Shown here piece by piece: positions 58,894 to 64,000 of a stretch of 64,000 nt of DNA. Source of the stretch: Macropodus opercularis (Eukaryota; Chordata; Actinopteri; Anabantiformes; Osphronemidae); NCBI GenBank assembly GCA_030770545.1, contig CM061109.1, positions 19,514,001 to 19,578,000 of the forward strand, read 5' to 3'. The notes beneath the pieces are model-generated. The model saw only the letters and a program-made list of their open reading frames with translations, did no database searches and was not told the DNA's origin. A program made the position numbers and the translations under genes. Within the stretch, counting starts at the first letter, position 1. Each line of letters begins with the position of its first letter.

Positions 58894-59933
58894 CACATTT
58901 TCTTCTTTTCAGTATCATCAGCTTAGTCTTGAATCAAAGACACCAACGAACAGAGTTACGGAGGCTGAAACGCACAGAAAGACGAGAGGGACGGACGAGT
59001 TCCCAGAAACCAGAGGACGACTAACTGGGCCTTGTGTGATGGTCTAGACCCTGGTGAGTCACAGTAAGACACACGCACCCGGGCCATCTGACCTCTGACC
59101 TCCAGGGCAGGTTGCTCAGGGAGGGCAGAGAGCGTCACACAGGCACTTGAGAGAAAGGACAGAAACACTACGACTTCCATTAAGGCACCACAGAAACCAC
59201 CAGACAGACACAAACAGCAGGACTGCAGCCGCCGGACGAGGCCCCAGAAGGTTGGTCCCACCCCTGCTACTTCAAACGAGTCGTCTTTTATCATTATAAA
59301 AACTTCACAACATCTAAACATCTTCAGTAGAGAAAGATGCTGGATCATGTTAAACCGCTGAGCAAAACCACATTTCTCGAGTAAATCGTTTAAAAACAAC
59401 ATTGAAAGAGCGTAGAACTCAGGGCTGTAAGAGATTATCACTGCAGTGGATCCGAGCTTCTAAACACGTCCTCTGCCTTAGCAGAAAGGCTGGAGCTCGT
59501 CCTGAGGCCGCGTGACGCAGCTTCCTCGCGGACTAAACCGACGCAGTTGTGTGAACTTTGTCACGAGACTCTTTTCTCGGGATTCTTCAAGCAGCTGCTC
59601 GGCCCAAATAAATCAGCACCTGAAATCAGCAGAGGCTCCAGAAACACACACACGACGAACACGCGCACACAGAAAGCACAGTGCGTCCAGAACGGGGTCA
59701 TCAGAGAACATTAATCGTGATTCTTTTTACTCTTGCGAGTTGATCTGTTTTCCTTCTTCGGTAGATGCTGGTAAAACCAGCCGCTGTTGGTCTCACTCCC
59801 AGACCGAACGCAGAGTGACGGTGCGCCGGAGCAGGCTGCCGCACAGCCGGGCGCCCCTCAGAGCGGCCCCGCCGGACGTGGAGGACTACAACACACCGTG
59901 TGTGGCGAGGGGAGTGAGAGGCCGAGCGGCGGC

Positions 59934-60086
59934 TTAACTCCGCGGCAGGAGGCCCTTCTTGTAGGCCACCAGACCGGCCGCCGCCGCCGCCACGACGGCG
60001 GAGGCGCCCACGAGCCTGAGGAAGCCGCCGACCGAAGGCAGGTGCTTCTCGCAGAAGCTGGCGGGGAACGGGGCGGCCGGGACCTC
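59934..60086 (-). CDS. mao: mao exon 15 (membrane anchor and stop)
   Basis: Encodes EVPAAPFPASFCEKHLPSVG, then a hydrophobic Ala/Val/Leu helix and AYKKGLLPRS, with TAA at 59934-59936. This is the C-terminal outer-mitochondrial-membrane anchor. Confidence 0.97.
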   Translation of the reverse strand, partial: EVPAAPFPASFCEKHLPSVGGFLRLVGASAVVAAAAAGLVAYKKGLLPRS

Positions 60087-62789
60087 CTGTAGCAGCGACA
60101 GAAGCAGGACAAGGGTTAAAGCACCTGAGCAGCCAAAGTAAGAGAAGACATCCCGGGACGCGCCGCTCACCGCGCACGGAGGCTCCGCCTGCCAGACCTG
60201 AGTCTGGTGGATTTTACCCATCGCGTACAAGACCTGCAACGGAAAGACAGCCGGATTTATCAGAACGCCATCGGCCGGCGCGCTCGGCCTTTTGGGGGAC
60301 GGGTCTGACCTCTCTGGCTGCCCTCTCTCCGGCTTGGACCGCTCCCTCCATGTAGCCGCTCCACTCTGTGGCCGTCTCCGTGCCCGCAAAGTACAGCCTG
60401 CCGAACGGCTCCCGCAGGACCCTGGAGGCCAGAGGAGTCTGATCACAACCAGCAAGAAGCCACCCTCACGGCGCAAAGCCGGAGCAGCCGGTGCCGTACC
60501 TGCCGTACTGGGTGAGCACTCCGGGGGGGAAGTAGGCCGTGTAGCAGCCGCCAGAATACTCCTCCTCGCACCAGTTCTTCTCCTCGTAGTGAACCGGCTG
60601 CGACACACGAGGACACACGGAGCGTCACTGGTGACGCTCACCCGCCAAAGCTGCTACAGTGTGTGAGCGTGCGTGAACTCACGTGCAGCGCCTCCTCGCA
60701 GCCCAGCACCCTGCAGTAGATCTCGCAGATCTTCCTCAACCTAAACACAACGAGACGGGACTTCACGCGACGCGTCGACCGGCACCGCGAGGGTTCGGCC
60801 AGGTTCTACTCACCTCTCCTCCCTGGTCAGTCCCGACAGCTTTCTGCACTTCCGGGCCAGGATGAACCTGGAAGCAGAGAGACGCTGTTATCCACGCATC
60901 AGAGCTGCGTGACGTCAGCGCGTGTTATTCTGGAGACGTGAACTCGCCCCATGATGGCGGGAACAGTCCCATCAGGCTTGGTGTCGTCCAGCGTGAGGCC
61001 GATGGGGGCGCCCTCCTCCTCGATCACCATGCTGCCGCAGAACCCTGCTCACACGCACACACACACACACACACATTAGCGACTGCGCCCCCCAGGACAG
61101 AGGCTCTGTCCGCCGCGTCCTGCCCACCCTTCCTCCTCCAGAAGTTCTCCTTGTAGTAGACCATGCACTTGATGACGGAGCCCATGGGCACGCGGTGGAT
61201 CAGCTGGTTCCTCAGCGGGGGCAGCTCGGGGCTGAAGTGCATCTTCAGATTCAGGCCCGGGGGGGTGGCCACGATCACATACTTGGCCTTAGAGCCAGGA
61301 GGGAGAGAGTGGAGACGGGTGTCAGCCAGCAGGGGGCAGCACAGAACACAACCACACAACCGGCGTCTAGCTCGACTGGAAGGACGTTACTCCAGAACTA
61401 CTGCGTCCAAGTCCAGCGGACCAACGTTTATGCTAATTATGCTTTTAGTTCTGGCTACGTTATAGTGACTGTGATTTGCTAAATGTGTGTGAAACTAATT
61501 TCGTGATGACTTGACCTTCTTACCGTGTAGGTCTGCTTGTCCAGCGTCTCCACCACCACCACGTCTCCGCTCTGGTCGAGCCTGCAGACCGGAGACTGCA
61601 GCTTGACGCGCTGGCCCAGCTCTTTGGCCATGAACTCGCTGATCTGACCGGAGCCGCCTACAAACTTCCTCTCCTGCAGGGGGGGAGCAGGGAACGTTAG
61701 CCTGTTTATGCTGCTCTCCGCCTGCAGATCGTCTAGAAAGACAACGATCTCCACAAACACCCGGAACCGAAGGGAGTCCGAGCGAGGAGCAGATCCAGAG
61801 CCACCGGCCTTTTCCACACGGCTCCTGTCAACATCTTTCTTCTTTCTTTCTTTCTGGAGGCATTTGGAAGGAAATTAATGAGCGGAGCGGAGCCAAATGG
61901 GTCCTGGCAGCGCCACAAGCTGAGCCTGTGCTCGTCCTGTTTGATTAGTGTTGTTCCAGCAGAAAACGCGTCAGTTCATGTCTTATGTAAGTTTCTCTTT
62001 AAACTGTTTGTGTTCACACGCTGGCACCGCGCCCTGTTTATCTGAACGCCGTCCGTTCCGCGGTGGTCATGGCAACAGGACCGCTCAGCTGGCAGCGAAC
62101 CGAGGAGCCTGCATTACGGTGCCTGGGACGTCTCACGGCTGGACGAGTCTGACGAACTGGGGACTTTCCCCACATACTGTTTTCACTACTATTAATGAAC
62201 AGTCGAGGTTTGGATGTGCTTTTATTAGCTCGAACATCAGGGATCTGCTGAATAAAGCTAAAGGCTCAGTGAGACTCAGACCTACCTGTCCTCCGTTGGT
62301 GGTGGAGAAGATCCTCATGGTTCCTCCGCACTGCTTCACATACCACAGAAACCAGAGCGCAGACACCTCGTGGGGCTCAGAGGTCACGTTGACGTTGACG
62401 AACAGCGTGGCGAAGCGCAGGGCGGTGCTGGCAGACGGAGACGGAGCGAGGTGGTTAATAAAAGGGCTCCCGTTCAGTCCCGTACGTACGTCTATGCGCG
62501 TCCTACCTGGTCCAGCAGATTCTCTCAAACAGCTGCTGCATGGTCATCTTGTCCCACTCCTCAGCGTGCGGAGCTCTCCAGGGAGCCTCTGCGGGAATCT
62601 GAAGCACAGCAGCAGCGACACACAAACACTCAGCGAACACGAAACAGGAAGAGCAGCGAGAAGCAGCGCAATGTGTTGGTTCACCTCCTTCCCCATCTCA
62701 TCCATCGTCCTCCACAGGTTGTTGAAGTCCAGGTAGACGATGGGGTTCCACATGGGAGGGAAGGAGCCCTTGAACGGGTACGACCTCCC
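59934..62789 (-). CDS. mao: mao, monoamine oxidase (exons 4-15; exons 1-3 beyond the right edge)
   Basis: MAO is an FAD enzyme of the outer mitochondrial membrane that oxidatively deaminates serotonin, dopamine and other amines. Twelve exons join in frame to 1284 nt (427 residues plus stop); mammalian MAO-A/B have about 520-527, so roughly 95-100 N-terminal residues, including the dinucleotide-binding motif, lie right of 64000. Visible hallmarks are SGGCYTAYFPPG with the Cys that covalently holds FAD (exon 12), MGSVIKC with the flavin-contacting Lys (exon 8), the aromatic-cage Tyr residues in GGCY and WSGYMEGA, and a C-terminal membrane helix ending YKKGLLPRS. Pocket gate residues are Phe (TMRIFSTTNGG) and Leu (APIGLTLDD), closer to MAO-A than MAO-B. 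Fish generally have one mao gene. The neighbour cask is on the same strand, 3' of mao. Confidence 0.97.
60171..60233 (-). CDS. mao: mao exon 14
   Basis: Encodes VLYAMGKIHQTQVWQAEPPC and A, 21 codons in phase 0. The acceptor is TTGCAG and the donor GTGAGC. Confidence 0.95.
60310..60421 (-). CDS. mao: mao exon 13
   Basis: Encodes VLREPFGRLYFAGTETATEW then SGYMEGAVQAGERAARE. It contains the FAD-binding FAGTET and the aromatic-cage Tyr. The acceptor is CTCCAG and the donor GTCAGA. Confidence 0.97.
60500..60597 (-). CDS. mao: mao exon 12 (covalent FAD Cys)
   Basis: Encodes PVHYEEKNWCEEEYSGGCYT then AYFPPGVLTQYG. SGGCY holds the 8-alpha-S-cysteinyl FAD link. The acceptor is TCGCAG and the donor GTACGG. 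Confidence 0.97.
60683..60740 (-). CDS. mao: mao exon 11
   Basis: Completes Arg, then LRKICEIYCRVLGCEEALH. It is 58 nt, with a TTTAG acceptor and GTGAGT donor. Confidence 0.94.
60814..60867 (-). CDS. mao: mao exon 10
   Basis: Completes Gly, then FILARKCRKLSGLTREE and two bases of Arg. It is 54 nt, with a TTCCAG acceptor and GTGAGT donor. Confidence 0.94.
60948..61044 (-). CDS. mao: mao exon 9 (followed by a GC splice donor)
   Basis: Encodes GFCGSMVIEEEGAPIGLTLD then DTKPDGTVPAIM plus GG. The Leu in IGLT aligns with MAO-A Ile335 and MAO-B Tyr326. The exon ends ATGGG/GCGAGT: the donor is GC, because only this junction gives M-G-F into exon 10. Confidence 0.93.
61051..61074. repeat. (CA)n microsatellite in mao intron 8
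   Basis: The CA run starts seven bases upstream of the exon 9 acceptor and fills the place of its pyrimidine tract (GT on the mao strand). Confidence 0.88.
61128..61287 (-). CDS. mao: mao exon 8 (flavin-contacting Lys)
   Basis: Encodes AKYVIVATPPGLNLKMHFSP, then ELPPLRNQLIHRVPMGSVIK and CMVYYKENFWRRK plus one base. The acceptor is TCTAAG and the donor GTGGGC. Confidence 0.95.
61524..61673 (-). CDS. mao: mao exon 7
   Basis: Fifty codons from ERKFVGGSGQISEFMAKELG to VETLDKQTYT, in phase 0. The acceptor is CTGCAG and the donor GTAAGA. Confidence 0.96.
61674..62285. other. mao intron 6, nothing recognised
   Basis: 612 bp with a short CTTT run at about 61840-61857. No gene. The long + strand frame across it is antisense to mao. 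Confidence 0.8.
62286..62427 (-). CDS. mao: mao exon 6 (substrate pocket Phe)
   Basis: Encodes TALRFATLFVNVNVTSEPHE, then VSALWFLWYVKQCGG and TMRIFSTTNGGQ. The Phe in RIFS aligns with MAO-A Phe208, where MAO-B has Ile199. The acceptor is TGCCAG and the donor GTAGGT. Confidence 0.96.
62507..62598 (-). CDS. mao: mao exon 5
   Basis: Encodes IPAEAPWRAPHAEEWDKMTM then QQLFERICWT plus two bases of Ser. The acceptor is CTTCAG and the donor GTAGGA. Confidence 0.95.
62685..62789 (-). CDS. mao: mao exon 4
   Basis: Encodes GRSYPFKGSFPPMWNPIVYL then DFNNLWRTMDEMGKE, 35 codons, with a TCCAG acceptor and GTGAAC donor. It is the most N-terminal mao exon found in the window. Confidence 0.95.
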
Positions 62790-64000
62790 CTGGACACAGT
62801 TAACCACACGCTGTCACCTGTAACGACTGTACGTGGATGATGAAGTTGGAACGTGACCAGAGCATGACACTGATTTCAACGGTCCAGCTGCGGGTTAGTA
62901 TTAATAAACACAGCTAAATAGACCTTAACTGTGGAAAATAAGCTGACACCAGAGTGACTTCACACTTCACCCACAGAAGGATCCGCAGGTTTAGTAGTTT
63001 ATGACCCGTGTGATAAGAGCCTGTAGGTTTCAAACCGGCCGCATTTCCCAACATCAAACAGCGGGTGAACGCTGATTTCAGATGTGACGGTACAACAGGT
63101 CTGTCGCCGCGGTGACGCACAGAGCAGAGGAAGAAGCATCTGCTTCCAAACCAAATGAACATGAGCCACTGAGGTTTGCAGTTTGCAGGTTCTCTCATTT
63201 TTCATGTTCTGTGACTGCGTTGTGTGTTTAACACACGTGACTGGATGTTTCTCAACCTTTAAAATGCAAAGTGACTTCACTGGTGCCAAATGACTCCTCT
63301 CCCACTAAGGTCCTGTAATAAAGCTGTACTTTGAGCACAGATAAGGGACGTGACGAACGGCTTTGTTCTTTATCAGGATACTGGTTAAGATACAGCGGCA
63401 TCGTCCTCGTCTCTCTGCGGCCGTGCCAACGCGCACGACGCCTACGCTGCTGCTGCAGCGACGAAGCAGCTGAACCTCGGCCCCGATGGACTTTCATCAG
63501 TCATCCCTGATAGCGACGCCTCGTTAACGGGTCCGGGTTCGCACCGGCCTTCTGGAGAAAAGCTGCTTAGCTACGCGGCTTGTGTGAAAGCTACTTTTAA
63601 TTACACCACCATTTACTTTTACTACAGCTCTACGGAGTCGCAGCAGTGAAGCGTTAGCGTCACGTGCAGGGTTTGTGCCCAGCTCAGTCATCTGGTGAGT
63701 GTGAAGGAGCGGAGGTCAAAGGTCGCTGCTGCAGATGCCCAGGAGGCAGCGGCGTCTGTGTCACCTACAGGAAACATTCTCTCCATCTTTCCTTCGCGGC
63801 CTGTTTGCTGCTGGCACAGTTGACTTGTCAACAACACAAACGCTATATCGCCAGCATTGCTCTTTGTTCAGACCCTCATTTGAATATTACTGCAGAGTCA
63901 GCTGTGAGGGCGACAGACAACACACAGGCAGAGAAGAGCCGTGTTTGATGAGGCCGCTGCCATGGAAACCGTCCAGGAAGCTTCCAGAGCTGTGTGAGAG
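62790..64000. other. mao intron 3 (partial), nothing recognised
   Basis: No earlier mao exon is found up to the window edge, so exons 1-3 lie outside. Nothing else is recognised. Confidence 0.8.

Noticed and set aside
58956..59441. 161-codon minus-strand frame downstream of the mao stop
   Set aside because: It lies in the mao 3' UTR ahead of the poly(A) signal and shows no homology.
61948..62736. 262-codon plus-strand frame
   Set aside because: Antisense shadow across mao exons 4-6 and their introns.

Overview
This window is vertebrate genomic DNA, almost certainly from a teleost fish. The evidence is: spliced genes with GT-AG introns and 18-190 bp exons; several introns of only 73-90 bp; one mao-type gene with mixed MAO-A-like pocket residues, as in fish MAO; a TTAA-flanked piggyBac-type MITE and SINE-like repeats of fish character; and many CA/GT microsatellites. 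The species cannot be fixed from the sequence.

Layout. About 194-46061 (minus strand) is the 5' two-thirds of cask, the CaMK-like/MAGUK scaffold kinase. I could place 17 consecutive coding exons. They join without a gap into residues 1-556 and are collinear with mammalian CASK: the whole CaMK-like domain, both L27 domains and most of the PDZ domain. The last PDZ residues, SH3 and guanylate-kinase exons lie beyond the left edge. Intron 1 is 21.3 kb. Intron 5 (8.6 kb) carries two complete GPCR genes on the opposite strand: gpr34 (10692-11851) and gpr82 (13340-14689). This is the same nested arrangement as in mammals, but here both coding regions are interrupted by tiny introns (86 bp in gpr34; 93 and 75 bp in gpr82). 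A CpG-rich promoter region with paired YY1-type motifs and an ETS site sits at 45540-46910.

46900-58880 is about 12 kb of intergenic DNA in which I find no protein-coding gene. It holds a minisatellite, a perfect 23-bp inverted repeat, and a possible terminal exon with a poly(A) signal that could belong to a divergent non-coding transcript.

58880 to the right edge (minus strand) is mao, the flavin monoamine oxidase. Exons 4-15 and a poly(A) signal are present (427 residues plus stop); exons 1-3 lie to the right of the window. One mao intron uses a GC donor. The order and strand of cask and mao match the human Xp11.4-p11.3 order CASK-(GPR34, GPR82)-MAO.

The genes are not an operon and do not form one pathway. 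CASK is a synaptic/junctional scaffold, GPR34 a lysophosphatidylserine receptor of myeloid cells, GPR82 an orphan receptor, and MAO a mitochondrial amine-degrading enzyme. I see no convincing undescribed system. The strongest unusual items are the split GPCR coding regions, the GC-AG intron in mao, the CTG tract beside the cask exon-13 donor, the 37-copy stop-free minisatellite, the perfect hairpin at 55628-55682, and the candidate divergent transcript from the cask promoter.
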